Part shown: positions 29,936 through 43,436 of the stretch, one piece after another
Layout of the letters: the number at the start of each line of letters is the position of its first letter
How positions within the stretch are numbered: position 1 is the first letter of the stretch
NCBI RefSeq assembly: GCF_032854445.1
Contig: NC_088299.1
Coordinates: 10,719,608 to 10,783,607, forward strand
DNA: 64,000 nt
From: Liolophura sinensis
Lineage: Eukaryota; Mollusca; Polyplacophora; Chitonida; Chitonidae
Direction of reading: 5' to 3'
Position numbers and translations under genes: made by a program
The notes under the pieces: model-generated
What the model saw: the letters and a program-made list of their open reading frames with translations, nothing else
Told to the model about the DNA's origin: nothing
The model's database searches: none

Positions 29936-31790
29936 AAATCCTCGCTTGTGCTACTATCGACATGCTCACACATACCGGTGTGGTTAGATTTATCTCCTGC
30001 AGTTTTGGTAACATAAAGACTGGCTTATGATACCTTTTGCATACCCTCGGTCAGTGAGGTTGTGTGTTTGTCCTTATACATTATTGTTGCCAACTATTTT
30101 TTACACTCCCTTCGTACTGATGTGGTTCAGTCCATTCAACTAATTAAATCCGTAAAATATGAAAGAAGTATACTCAAATAACGAAAACACCGCTTTATTT
30201 AGATGACCAAAAGTACAAATTGCACTTTATATTTGTTTATCTATCCCTTAACTAATATACCATCCATTCATATGTACACACATCTCAATAATTCAAGCAA
30301 AATTAGTATCAATGTATACTACACTAAGCGACTAACCGGAACATTCGAATCCAAAAATCATCGCCAGTCCTACATAAACGTTCTTGAACAACCATATCAT
30401 CTATCTAATTTCTTTTCACAAATACGAAGTTAACCAATGTTGATTCTTCGTTATCTGATCATGATTGAAATAAGAAACGACGTTTGTTATTTTTGTCCAC
30501 TGTCGACGGCTCGCCATTTTTGTTTAACCATTTTGGCAGAATAGGCTTCATCTGTTAATCCAGAATCTGTCAGAATTACATTTTTCTTCAAAACCACAAC
30601 GCAAATGACATTATTCACACCATATTCAAACAAGCACAGGTATCTATATTCACAATAAACATATTCACACAAAGTTCCGTTTGAAACTTTTTGATCGATT
30701 ACGGCAAGCATCTACAGAAAAAAATTGTTTGGGCCATCGTTTTTCTGCCTGAAGGCAGGTCATAAGCATCTATACACATGAAAAAGAAACAATAAACGAT
30801 TTATTTGAGTAGGAAACCCTTATTCTTGTTCAAAACCAACATGAACGAAGTGGTTCCTAGATTGACTTAAATGCAAATGAGAACATTTAGAAAACCGATA
30901 GATACAAGTTTCCGAAAAACCTGCTTCCTTCGAGACTTTGACAAGGATTGTTAAATAATATTGCATCCCGACGATCTTTACACAGAACCCGTCTTGAGAT
31001 TCTCTGGCAATGAATGCAGCATCTCATTACGTGAACAGAGAATATATATTCAATATTTCTAGGTCATTAATTTCTCTTTATCTTCAGTGACAAATATCTA
31101 ATATAATTAAACCCATTTAATAACAAAAGCGTCACAAAATATATCAATGCCAACACAATTTTCACAAATGAACTGTGCTTCATCCAGATATATTGTTGAC
31201 AAATATTTCACACATTCATCTTTTAAAATTAATTGGTAGGTGTGACCCACAAGCCGTGTGATACCCAAATAGCTTTGAATAACTGACAATCCAAACTTTC
31301 ACAACATTTTGATTATATTACGTGTCACACGACTGTAGAAAAATGTATTTTCAGTCCATGGAACTATAACCAGATATAACAAATAATAACTTCTCTTATA
31401 GTGTTATGATATATATATATATACTAACCCTCCTTCATTTTTCTTCACAAAAGCTTCTGACTATGAAATGCAGACACGAGCCTAAATACTTAATTTGAAT
31501 GCATTTACTTATTCTCAGTAGAAACCAATACCGACAAAATTACCTAAACCACGCAAATCATTGTATCCAGTGATACGTTTCTGCTACATGCAGCTCAGAC
31601 CGGAAGCATCTTGGCTCACTGTGCATCATTGACCCAACTAGCATTAGCGACAACATGATTTTAAGAGGGCTTCGCTGACTGTACCATTCTTGTTGATAGA
31701 AGGGCACACCTGCCTGTTTGGATTCACTCATTTTCCAACGATTACATCCACAGCGGTTGTTACCATGGCAACACACGCTACATCTCTTAG

Positions 31791-34700
31791 TCATTGTGAC
31801 TTTTGATCCAACAGAGAGAAATTCTTCCCAAGATGCCATAGATGGCCATCTGCAATAAAAAGAAACAAATTGTCTGGGGTCATTTCAGACTTAACCAACT
31901 CACTGAATACATATATTGATTGGTTGATTGGTTGATTTATTGATTGGTGTTTAACTCGATACTCAAGAATTTGTCACTGATTTGTCCTGACGACTGCCAG
32001 GAAGCCAGGGGCCTGAAAACCGAAACAGCCAGAGGTGAATTCGAACACGTGACATTATTGGTCAAAGGCCTGATGGTGGCAGCAAGCCAGCGCTTAAATC
32101 ACCTCAGCCAGCGGATCCAGAATTATGAAATGAAAGCCAGCAGAATAACACAAGCGCTTCTGTTCATCAATGACTCGTCTTCCGGAATGAAATAATTAAA
32201 AGAAAAGAACACATAATGAAAAGTCATGTCGCATAATGAGTGATAAATATCGATGTCTTAAACGATGTTGATGATACTGACGGTAAATACCACGTTCAAC
32301 GTAGTCTAAAACTATCCAGTTGTCTCTGAGCAATGACGCTGTACATGCACTGAATAATCTTGCTCAAGTAAAAATGTAAGCGTGTAGCATTAATAAAGAA
32401 CGTAATTTGATCCCTGTACGTATGTTACTAGTAATACAATATGGAAAGATAACACAAATACTCTATATACAAGGCACTAATTCAACAATTCAAGTGGACA
32501 ATACAAAAGCCTGAGTAAAAGTTAAAGATTTAATGACGGTACTTTGTGGTTACTTTGCCGCACGGTGCTGTGCAGATACTGTAAAGTACTGTTCACGGTA
32601 CGGATGTGGCTGGTAACTGGCGTGTACAATTTAGAACCATGCAGAACCGGCTTAGCGGTATATAAGTATAGCATCAATGAAAATGAACAAATTCAGCACA
32701 AATTCAGAAACATTATGCAGAAGTATAAATGTATTGAAGTTGATGATTTCGATGAGGCGACGTGATGAAGGCGACATTTACAGTGATATATATTAATCCT
32801 TTTGGCGGGAATAGTCAAAAAGTTCTTGCTGCCCGCTTGTTTCTATACTTTTGTGCCTCTTTTTCAATAACAAAAAAGGAAGAAATCACAATCTGCAACT
32901 TTTAAGCATCAGTAGAAATGATTTTTCCTGGTTTTCTAAACTGATGATATCTTTTACATGAAGTATTATCCGCTAGAAAGAATCTGAGTGTTTGGCTAAT
33001 ATATAACGGGAGTGGGCTACCTTGGTAGGGTCTCGGAATGGTTCTGACTTTATGCACGGCTGACTGGTGAAACGCTGAGAGCCAAGGATGCAATGCCGAA
33101 ATGTCCGAAACGAACTGATAGAAAACAGAAATGCTCAGTGACTATTAATGCACACGGTGGCTGTTTTGTATTGTTATGTAGTCAGATGAAGTCATTGTGT
33201 GAATCGCCTGCACTGAAGAAGAGCAAAGCAAATTCGCGCAGGGATTGCAAATAGGTATAATCATCCATCATGGACGTACCAGGTCAATAACCGCAAGACC
33301 AATTTCCCAAAAAAAAAAACAAAAAAAAAAAACACCAAAACAATTTTATGGCCCTTTTAATAAGAAAGTCCATGACTACATTGCGCCGCACTGAAAATGA
33401 CATTTACCCTATGCGTTGATAAGGTTACAAAAATATGGGACCATTATGTGAACCTAAACAAAGACAAATGCTAATTACATGATGGTTTGAAATATGGGAT
33501 ATACGAACACTCAGCTAGGCACATGCAATCATCCAGCACAAACTAATTCGGAACTCCATCTAATCCAATCAGACCCTAGCATGAAAGACAAACACATTAA
33601 CCAACACAAGACTCGCACTTCATATGAAAGGTAGGATTAGCTCTGGAAGCGCCATTAATTCATTTATAGTGCGCACAAACCCAAAAGCTGTTATATCTAA
33701 AATAAGTCAGGTTACGTCATACCGAACGATATATAGTCTGATGCCATTTGTGAGCATTTTAATAGTGAGCATAGATGGCAAAGAAGCGTGGCATGTACCT
33801 AACCCTAACCCCTTCCCCCTCAATCAAATACGCTATCGCCTTACTTACACTTACCTCCACCGCTGGTGACGGTCGCAGAGCTCTCCCGAATGGCGGCCTC
33901 CGTTGGCTCCTCCATTGGGCGCGGGTCCCCTTCCAAGCCTAACAGCCAGTAGGTCCTGATTTGGCCCTTCAGTGCCACAGAGAGTGGCAAGTCCCTCTGT
34001 ATGAACACAGAAATAATATTAAAAGCGGCTTATGATAGCTCTCACATAGTTTAGTTTAACATACAATTGGGGAAGAAGCCCTTCTGAAAGATGCCAGTCC
34101 AAGCGGTATACTCTTTCATTATTTTTAATTTTGGTCCTGTACATGACTCTGTGAATACAGCTGTGTTCGTAAAGCGAAGAACTTTACATAGTTCACAAGC
34201 ACTGTAGCGTGACATCAGTGAATGGTGAGTTTTTACACAGGAACTTACTTGTATAGGCAGGGAATTTTCAACATTCAATGTGCAAAGCGTATTCATGTAT
34301 TGGGGAAATATTTCCTGTATACACAAAACATATTGTATAACCTGTAGAGAATCACTGTGGCAGACAAGGGGCCTCTTGCGTAAAGCGATGCAGGCTACGT
34401 TCGTTGCAACTAGCATGGCAACATATGTTTCCAACATGTGTCGCCATGGTAGTTACAATCACTTTTGGCAAGTGTCCGAAGTTTATAATCGAACATGACT
34501 TTGACCCTGGTGGTTTTTACTGGCATCCTTATAAATCACGGCAACTTTTAAGCTCCAGATAAGCCCGTTCATACTCTGGAGCCTATCACCGGTGAAGATC
34601 ACAGATACAGATTGTTTATCTCAACTTTGACGCATGCCTAAGCAGAATTCAACAAGTAATTTTATATTTTTAGCTCGTGCTATAGTAAGTCGATACCTGG

Positions 34701-37700
34701 GAATACCTGGAAAGCATACATACCTTGACGGCATCATCCTGACGGGGTTTTAGAACAAATCCTCCCAACTCTTGCAGAGTTTCTTGTGTCGATTCGCTCA
34801 CATGAATGAAGTCCGCTGTCAAAATTAAAAATTAAAAAAAAATAATCCTAGATGGCTATGAAGCATCCTTGCTTCCGACAACGTGATACCAGACTGGATA
34901 TACACGGGATTGCCTTATTTGTCTTTGCAATTTATGTCAATTCCCTAAAGGGGAATTTCAGCCTGTCCTCAAAATGTGTTTTTGTTTTTCACTGTTTTAT
35001 CAGCAAAGTGAATGTGACATAAAGCAGTGTGCAAATCCTGAAGATCTGTGGTTTACAACTGGTCAATCCGGTTTCCTCGACCAAACTGATTGCCATCGCA
35101 TAGGTAAGTAATTTTGAGTATGATGTTAAAGTTGTTGAACAATCAAATACATAAATAATAAAGTAAACGGAATGAAGACGAAATTATATTTGTTGAAAAA
35201 CTTACGTGTGCCTAAGGATTCCATGCGAGAAGCAATGGTGACGGTATCGCCAAACAAGCAATAGCGGGGCATTTTAAACCCTACCACTCCGGCTATTACT
35301 GGACCTAGGAATACAACAACCAATCATTAGAAATCTTGTAAAAGATACGGCAGATTTTATGTTCATAGATCTTTTATTAGAGCAATACTGTGGACATGAA
35401 TATAGACATTAGAAGGTCTTAAGAGATCTGAAACTTTTCAGCCTTATATGCAGAGAATGCAGTTTTAAGAGGATACAGCCTCTAGCTATATGCGGGCACT
35501 GACCTGTGTGTACACCAATACGTAACCGGAAACGTGTCCCCGGTAAGTGGGGAATCTCCAACTCAGATAAATTGTTGACTAAATCGAGAGCCATCATGCT
35601 GATCTCCGCGGCGTGACTTTTACCATTTTTCTGTGGCAAACCTTTTTTTAAAAAAGACAGAGAACACATGGATATGCAAGTACACGTGTCATGAGAGATT
35701 TTATAATTCTCAAACAGGGGGTACAACATCAGTCTTTGTTCCTCCTAACTTTTTTTCTTTTGCCGTTTGGTTTTTAGTCCTTTAGTGGAGTGAACTAAAC
35801 TACTCAAACGATTGCGTCATTTACTGTCATGAAAATTTGAAAAGACGACAGCCAGGTCTTTCAAGTGATATTTAATGTTAATTAGAACAAGCCTTTCTTT
35901 TAACTTACCGGATGCTACCATATAGGCGTCTCCGATAGTCTCCACCTTGTAGACATCATACTGCTCAATCCGATCATCAAACAGCGAGTAGAGGCTGTTC
36001 AGCATGTTGACCACCTGAACTGGGGAGCACTGCGACGAAAGCTTTGTGAACTCCACGATGTCCGAAAAGAAAATGGTTACGTCAGAGAAAGTTTCAGCGT
36101 TCACTTCCTCGTTTCGCTTGAGTTTCTCAGCCACACTTTTTGGTAACATCTGATACAGAAGCAAGTCTGTCCGTTTTTTCTCCGTCTTCAAAGCCTTCGT
36201 CCTGTGGATGAAAAGAATTGCATGGATCGGTTTAAGTTATGTTTGTATTGTACAGTATCTCTGAAATCTCCCCAAACAATCATATACTAAGTTTGTTGTA
36301 ACTATTATAATAGCATACCTTATAAACACGACTAGCAATTGAAGTTACAGTGAATTTAACGTGGAATTACTTTTGGGAACACGGCCCATTTTATGTATCA
36401 TTGCATATTTCATTGGCAATGTTCGGCTGTCGCTAACTAATTGACCGGCACTGATGAAAGCATTAGTTTCACTTATTTATTTAATTTATCAGGTTCCTGG
36501 GTGGAGTAAGCTGATGTAATAATACACATAAAACTTGCAGTGGGAGTGACGATCTGCGCCACAGGTTGGAAAGTACATCAATTCCGTGCCCAAGGTAGAT
36601 GGTTTACTCCAGTTTTTACAGTTTCGTACATCCATGAACTTCACGCGCAGTCGAGTAAGTGAACTTTTCTACGCCGTTAATCACCAATCCAAAAAAAATA
36701 ATCAATCAATCAACATCTAATTAGTTAGAATACGAACCAGTTAAATTAATACATTAATCAACAAATCAATCAATTCCTAATTGGTTAGATTAAATTAATA
36801 AATCAATCAATCAATAACTACGATGGGATGCATACCTGTCTGCTAGTATGATAGAGTAGCTCTGCATCTCCGTTGTAAGAGAGTACACCCCGTGCATGAT
36901 CACCGGACACATCAACAGTACCCCAGAGAAAACAATAGCAATGGCGATCATCTTGAACAAATCTTCTTGATCGCGCTCATCCAGTTCCACGAAAATGGAA
37001 GATACGACAGCGTCCTGTGTGTCCAAGAGAGTCTGTAGGTAGCTGGTCACGGCCATCATCCAATACTCCGCCTTCTCAAGTGACCCGACCCGATTAAACT
37101 GCTCGTTAACGCGAATATCTCTGCGCATGTCCTCCAGTATGCCGACAATGGTGTCGTTTTGCGCCACCAGGTCGTCGTAGATCGACGCCGCGACGTCCGA
37201 GAAACGCCTGGCAGACCAAAAGGAGGCGTTGGCGATATCTTGACTCTCCGAGAACCATAAGTAGTCCTCTATCGTCTGGAATTTCCCTTTGGTGTAGTAG
37301 ATGGCCCCTAAGGCCCTTTCTATTCCAAAGGATTTCTTAGCGTCCGTAATTTCTAGAAACGCCACCAAACTTCGCCAGACGGTTCCCGAACGAGCTTCAG
37401 TGATGGAGGCGTACAACCAGTCTAATATGACGTCAATACCTTTGGTGTAGAAGAGTAGTTCAGAAGTGACAGACTGGTTGAGGGAGTCGAGCTGGTAGCG
37501 ATGTCTGTTGAGATGAATTTGGTACTTTTCCTGAGAATGGTACTCTGGCGCGTCCTTATCCTCTATGGACGGCCAATAGCTCAGCTCCTCGAGAACATTG
37601 TCCGTGTCGATGTAACTAGACAACAAGGCCTCCTTCGTCTCTGCGCGGTACGAACTCAGATAGAGCGCGCTCGAGTCTCTTTCCTTCTGCAAGTTGTGAA

Positions 37701-38498
37701 TAAGCACACCTAGCTCTGTACTAAACCGAAGCACTTTACGAATGCCAGAGGCGTTCAGGTAGCCCTGAAGTGTGACCCCGAATGTGTTTGCTGTCATACC
37801 GATCAGGATCATCAGAGGTACCGCCACCACGGAGATGATCCTGCATAACTGCTTCCGCTTCCCGGCGGATGTGATTGGGTTACCTGTTGGGAAGAATGCA
37901 AGATATAGTTGAGTATCTTTAGGGGATGGTTAAGTGATTGGTTCAGTCAATAGCTACATGGCTTACTGGTTGGGCTCAGTCACTCAGTTGACTTACTGGT
38001 CGAGTGACTGGTTAGGCTCAGTGACCAGTAGAGTGGGTGATTCAGTGACTAGCTGTCCTACTGGTAAAGCACCTGACTGAGCTCGGTTCAGTGATGATTT
38101 ATCTGACTGGGTGAATGACTGGTTGGGTTCAGTGATCAGTAGAGCGGGTGGCTCAATGACTAACTGACTAACGAGTTCAGTGACTGGTTTTCCGCAATGA
38201 TTAACACAAAACAATTTTTCTACTGCCATACATTTATTGAAATTAAATAAATGCACTGATACTTCGAACCAGTTCTTGTTTTTTTTCTGACTATATCACT
38301 CTTTTGAAATGACATTGTACCTTTACAGAACGTGTCCCACATCTTCTCTCCTTGTCGAATGTTCAACATCTCCATGAGGGCAAGGTCAAGTTGTGACGCT
38401 GAGAGGCTTGCCACTGATAAGCTGTTAGAAGGCGGCCTTTCTGTGGATACTCTGGGTTCCTCCCCAACTTTAGCGCGGCGCATCGTCAGCCACGACAT
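31791..38498 (-). CDS. GC2: NIT-domain receptor guanylate cyclase, paralogue of GC1 (eight exons, about 682 aa)
   Basis: Exons in transcript order: 38498-38321, 37883-36836, 36201-35909, 35641-35504, 35304-35206, 34815-34724, 33996-33855 and, less surely, 31849-31791. Phases join throughout, and the three central cyclase exons are 138, 99 and 92 nt as in GC1. The ATG follows an in-frame TGA. Order: cytoplasmic head; TM1 about 72-95; NIT-type ectodomain with [18 protein letters not shown] and [10 protein letters not shown]2 about 369-393; [13 protein letters not shown] helix; cyclase from about 450. Metal sites D456 and D500, GTP-selecting E496 and C568, and catalytic R579 are present. The catalytic Asn is T575 (VTIASR), and FSDIVEF replaces FSDIVGF, so activity may be low. 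The C-terminus after RTYWLLG is unlike GC1. Exon 8 is chosen from a TTTTTATTGCAG acceptor, phase and a stop. Confidence 0.87.
31920..32115 (-). mobile_element. SINE family H or diverged A
   Basis: Plus strand: GATTGGTGTTTAACTCGATA, CTCAAGAATTTGTCACTG, then GCCAGAGGTGAATTCGAACA (B-box-like on the minus strand) and CACCTCAGCC. The tail looks like family A, the head like the fragment at 12.24 kb. In the last GC2 intron. Confidence 0.55.
36680..36826. repeat. AT-rich imperfect tandem repeat in GC2 intron 2
   Basis: AATCAATCAATC blocks alternate with CTAATTRGTTAGA and AAATTAAT, giving about two and a half units next to the donor of the main exon. Confidence 0.7.
37940..38190. repeat. Degenerate tandem repeat in GC2 intron 1
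   Basis: GACTGGTTRGGYTCAGTGAY, CAGTAGAGYGGGTG, then CARTGACTARCTG recur about 108 bp apart, with smaller ACTGGTTGGGCTCAGT units before them. Confidence 0.75.
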
Positions 38499-38501
38499 TC
38501 T

Positions 38502-39546
38502 TCAGCGGAAAGCAATTTTTGCGTCTTCAAGAGAATACCTGAAAAGGTGGTAAAATCAGATGATGACCAATAAAATCCTCGTCCTCCTGATAGGCTACGA
38601 TATGTCATTCAAATCAGTTCCTTCTGATGAGTGTAAGTGTAGCAACGTGCTAGCAGTTTACCCACAAGAATCGGACATAGCACTAGTACTACGTTAATAT
38701 TTAAACGGGAATGATGGCCATTACGTTGTTCAAAATAATTAAGGTTATGTTAAGAGGCAAATAGAAAATATTTCCATCTCGTCTTCCAATATAATTATTA
38801 ATTTGTTTGATAGGTGTTATACGCTATACTCAAGAATATTCCACTTATATATACGACTTCGGCTCACCATTACGATGGCAGAAAACAGAGCCTCATTATT
38901 TAAAATGACACGATCTACCCGCCTAATTGTATATCTGGGATATATTACATTTCAACAAGTTGAAAATCTGACAAGGTGCAGTTAAACTCAAATAACGGTG
39001 ATCTTTGTATATATAATAGGTGTTTGGTAAAATACAATGTGAGAAGTACGACTACACAATAACTCCAAGGTTTTATTCTAAAAGGGGAATTCAGAATTTT
39101 ACGCTGAATCTATCCCCAAAATCTAGTAGGAAATTATCACAAAAAATGTATTTATTTACCTGATTAGTAGTTTAATACTGTACGTCAAACTGTGCGCTGT
39201 ACCAGCCACCTTCGCAAGTTACCTAACAAACCTCCCAGTCAAAACGGCGAGAGCTTAATTCGATCTCACGAGCTCATTGCACAAAAGCAAAAACGTTGAT
39301 TTTATGAAAGAGATGTTGTGAAATTGCCAAACTTAACATATACTTTCCTATGTACGTTACATATAATGCCTGTGTGATACCTTGCATATTTAGTGTAAAC
39401 CTAGATTTGGCACACAGGTAAAAATATTATGGAGCACGCGGCCGTTACTCCCAGCCGGCTTACCTGTGCAGCACGTCCTGATGCGCGTGTCCAGCTCCGT
39501 GGTTTACCTCACTCTGAACAGTGTTCTCTCTATCACAGTAAAACAT
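38502..39546 (-). promoter_or_regulatory. 5' UTR exon and 39-codon upstream ORF of GC2
   Basis: A donor (GCACAG before GTAAGC) at 39464 and an acceptor (CCTTTTCAG) at 38539 define an upstream exon. A frame from ATG 39546-39544 crosses the junction in phase and stops at TGA 38504-38502. The main ATG is one codon further on (TGA AGA ATG). The frame has no recognisable product. The exon is predicted from splice motifs only. Confidence 0.4.
38795..38890 (-). mobile_element. SINE family A, 3' fragment
   Basis: TGATAGGTGTTATACGCTAT, ACTCAAGAATATTCCACTTA, TTACGATGGCAGAAAAC. In the predicted 5' UTR intron of GC2. Confidence 0.75.
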
Positions 39547-42189
39547 GGACTACAGAGACAATGCCCCTAGACCCCTTCTACATCTCCTTGTGACTCGGGT
39601 AACAACCAGCAAGAGAAAAATATTTAATTAAATAATTAACTCGTTTGGACTGACGCAGGAAACTGGCTAATTACACCTGGAGGATCGCACCCCTGGCGTG
39701 CAACCGAATCTTACATTCCTATTTAACGGAGTTGCGTACACTGTTAACGTGGCCAGGCTAATGATAGGTATGATTTCAGTGAGCTAATTAATAAATGTCC
39801 AGTCTAAGCGCTCTGTAGTATGCGTTCAGCAACAGGTGAAGCAAGCTAATTAACTGTCCTCTGCTGATCGAAAGATAATGATCAGGGTTCAAATACAGAA
39901 AATTGAAACATGTCCCTTCAGGAAATGTTTGTCTTACATAACCAATGAAGAAATAAGTTATGACTGAAAAGGTTTCTAAAACACGAGGGTGTTTTGTTTT
40001 TTTTTGGTTTTTTTGTCGTTCTTCCTGTCAGTCTGTTTGTCAGTGACTTTACCCTTAAATGTTAGGCAAGGTTTTGGATGAAATCGAGAAAGAAAAGGCA
40101 ACAAAAAATATAATTTTAGTTATTTTGGAAAAGGAAACATTTGCAGCCATTTTTTACTCTGGCTTTCTCATTTAAACCAGTAGATAAACCAGAAAGTCGC
40201 GTCACTTTTGCCCCAGGCTTATTTGGCTAAATGGAAAAACAGTGTTCACAAGGTGTCAACGGAAATAGACCTGTGCGTTCTCTGGTTCGAGAAACAGCTT
40301 GCGAATGATACGTTAAAATTGATAACATGGCGGGGCTTTCGCACAAAATAAAAAAGTTTGCTTTTTAGACTTTACTTGGCATACTTTATCAATGCATATA
40401 TAAATATATACATTTCGCCTAGTGTTGTCTTTTCATTTAATCACAAATTGGCCATGGGCTAAAGACAGTGTGATAGAACTAAATGATTTTCCTAATTACG
40501 AGATATGACAGAAATACAAGGAATATTGTTCGCGTGTCCTCGGGTAAACCCTACTATTGCCTTACATTTTGAAATGCAATAATATATCCGTGGTTATTGT
40601 GTAAATTAGACCCATCAGATTCTGTTTGTATAACACACGTCTCATGAGCATACCTCCAAGAACTTCAGTTCTTGGCTTGCCAGATGGGTAAAGCGTCCTT
40701 TCTTAAATCTGGACATTTGGGTTCCTGGGGTTGTGTAAAGGTTTGTATTTTTTTCCTTACTGCCGATGGTATAGACCAATAAACTCAAAGATCAAGCAAT
40801 CAGCCAGTCGAATGTATACATGAATGCGTGAATCTCATGGAACCTAGATGACATTCATTATGTTCCCGAGATGCAATCAATAAAATAGGCTTATGTAAGC
40901 TGTTACATAATACCTATTATTTTACTCGGAGCTGCAACGGAAATCCGTGAAATGAAAGTTCCGGCACAATTCAGGTTAACATTTTATGAGGGAAAAATGA
41001 ACATATTCGCTGAACAGTGCGGTGTACTAACAGTTGTATATTAATTTACAACTACTAAACGCCTTATTGATTATAACGCCTAATAGTTTTCCGGTCAAAG
41101 CCGTCCTAAGAATTCAACGCACGTGTGATTATAGGGACGTCATTTAGATTGTCCTACATGTATATCAATTCTGGGCATACGTTCAGACTTGTCTTGAAAG
41201 GTGAAATGAATAAATGTGAACCACGGAATAATTTAATTCACGTTGAACTTAACTTAGCCGAGGTATTTAGCGTGTCAACGCGGCGCATTGACCCACAAAC
41301 CTTTGAAGTCCAGCTGATACTGGCCGCATTCGTATGTGAAATATTCTAGAGAATGGCGTAAAACACCAATCAAATAAATAAATATCGTGGCGAAATGGTA
41401 AATGGATACTGGGATATGGCAAGTATTATACTTTTATAAGTATTTGTATAATTTTGTTTCTAATTTGGGGTTTTGGCCTACATACATGTATAAGGATATG
41501 ATTTTAATAACCAATCTACAACATGACATTAATGGTCTTCGGGGTCGTTGTCGTGACAACTGCACGTGCAAGAGAGCACAGTTTACATCAAAAGCCATTT
41601 CATAATTGCCGAATTTTTACTGGGGATGAAAACTACATCAAGTTCCAATTTCGAATTATTTCGGCTCAGATAAGAGTGCATTTTGTTCTTTTTTCGTTTA
41701 ACCCTTCCAGTTACTTTTAAGTTATATTATAGTCTTCTTGGTATACATACAAGTCATACAATCCTGGACTGGCCGCTCATACACTACAAGACCATTTGAA
41801 CATACATAGCTCACCTTGAACTCTGACCGCGTATTGAACTTTTGCTGTCCATGATGAGTGATACGCTTTTTTTCTGTTTTTTTTTGTTTTGTTTTTTTTG
41901 TCTCTTTGTTTTCCTTTATCGATTTCCTGTAGTTCGTTTCATGACGCACAAGTAAACAAATTGAAACAGGTATACTCATGGTGTGCCGATGTTATACGGG
42001 TAGTCATTTTGATTGATGGATTGACTCATGGATGGTGTGTTTCACGGGTGGTTATTATTTTAAGCTAGCTTGTAGATTTGGAGGCTTTGTCGATAAAACT
42101 CACGTAAAGACGCGTGGCATCAAGCAGATGTGGTTATTACCGACCTAGCCAGGGACACGTGAAGACGTTCGTTATTATGAAGTCAACTG
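39547..42189. other. Gene-poor flank upstream of GC2
   Basis: AT-rich, with one SINE A tail at 41.3 kb. It should include the GC2 promoter, but no core promoter motif stands out. Confidence 0.45.
41315..41388 (+). mobile_element. SINE family A, 3' end only
   Basis: CTGGCCGCATTCGTATGTGA, AATATTCTAGAG, GGCGTAAAACACCAATCAAA, TAAATAAAT. Confidence 0.85.
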
Positions 42190-42593
42190 CTTAGATGGGA
42201 AAATTTAGTCAGGGCTGTCACGGATCTCAAAGGGTACAAACACGTGGCATATTCGAAGACGGTCACATGAACAAGGGTCGGTTCATCGTTGTCCGTGTGT
42301 TGACGAAAGATGTATGTAACCGTGTGGAGGATCCTAATCCCATCCTCAACTACTATTACTACACCCTCCTACCCAAACTCATTGCCCTCCAACGTTCACA
42401 GGAACCGTCACTCACACCCTCAGCACCCCACCCAGCGTGAGCCATCTCCCACGGTCTCACCTTCCATGGTCGTCTCGTCCATAGCCGTCTGTATCACCTG
42501 CGATGTTCTCTGGTGGGGGACGGTACCGTATAAAATAAGAGTGACCGCCGTGCCTGTACAGTGTTTTCCAGTCCAGTTCAACTGTCATGACCC

Positions 42594-42971
42594 GTTGTCA
42601 GCGTTCACGCACCACCCGGGTGAGAGTTCGAACCCGCACTAGGAAAAACAAATCAACCGACAGCGTTGCTACAGTCTTACATCAATTGTACTACCATGCC
42701 TGATAGCCCCGCCGCCTACAACGGGGTGGAACCGTTAACCCAGTCGGACCGTGAGCATGGGCTGAACGTGGACATGGGTGAAGGCCTGGGTTAGCCGAAA
42801 AGGAGACGCGTACCCTCCATCCTCCAGCCCGGTGTCATTTTATACCCGTAACAGGGTCATCAAGGGTGGGATCGACAGTCAGTGGCATGCGGACTTCAAG
42901 ACCGATTGAACGGGACGTGGCTCCCGACGTTTCAATCAGCGTTTGCCCGGACTACACCACAACCATCTTTA
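42594..42971 (+). pseudogene. Maverick integrase N-terminal fragment, copy 1
   Basis: Reads SPAAYNGVEPLTQSDREHGL in one frame, then shifts. The WxxxD-TYTLH-type stretch and the GGIDSQW motif before the catalytic core are present in pieces. A 50-bp segment absent from copy 2 interrupts it near 42650. The catalytic DDE part is missing. Confidence 0.65.
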
Positions 42972-42975
42972 ACCG

Positions 42976-43350
42976 TGAAAGGACATCTTGTCACCGAAGC
43001 CAAATCGCATCACAACCTAACCAACGATCCCGTTGTCCACTCCCGCTCATCCAAGTCCCCTACCACACGGCCCGAAGTCAGTTCACCTTGCTCCATCCTA
43101 ACATCCCAATATCCCAATCACCCAACCGAGTTCACCCGCCCACGACAACGACTCAACCACCCGAACAAAAAGGTGAAAACATCTCGTCATCAAAGCTAAC
43201 TCGCACCACGACCCAACCGAACGACTCCGTTGGTCCACTCCCGCTCATCCCACAGTCCGCCCTGCCACACAGCCCGACGTCAGTTAACCCCTCTCCATCC
43301 CAACATCCCAATCATCGCATCAAGTTTTCCCGCCACAACAATGACTCAAG
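42976..43350. repeat. About 195-bp tandem duplication, pyrimidine-rich
   Basis: CGTTGTCCACTCCCGCTCAT, CACAC.GCCCGA.GTCAGTT and CATCCCAACATCCCAAT occur in two consecutive blocks (starts near 42976 and 43173). The sequence is C/A-rich on the plus strand. Open frames in three phases are due to this bias. Confidence 0.7.
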
Positions 43351-43436
43351 TACCCGGATTCAGTTCAACGACGATCCAACCCGGATATCCCCCTTACACC
43401 ATCCACCCCACCATCTCCATTTCGGTGTCTTTTCCA

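Larger units (their letters stand above)
24095..33854. other. Repeat-rich spacer between GC1 and the main body of GC2
   Basis: Apart from the predicted terminal exon of GC2 at 31791-31849, I see no supported exon. The stretch contains a family B SINE, two minisatellites, five SINE pieces and AT-rich sequence (about 29.9-31.8 and 32.1-33.8 kb) without recognisable features. Confidence 0.5.
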
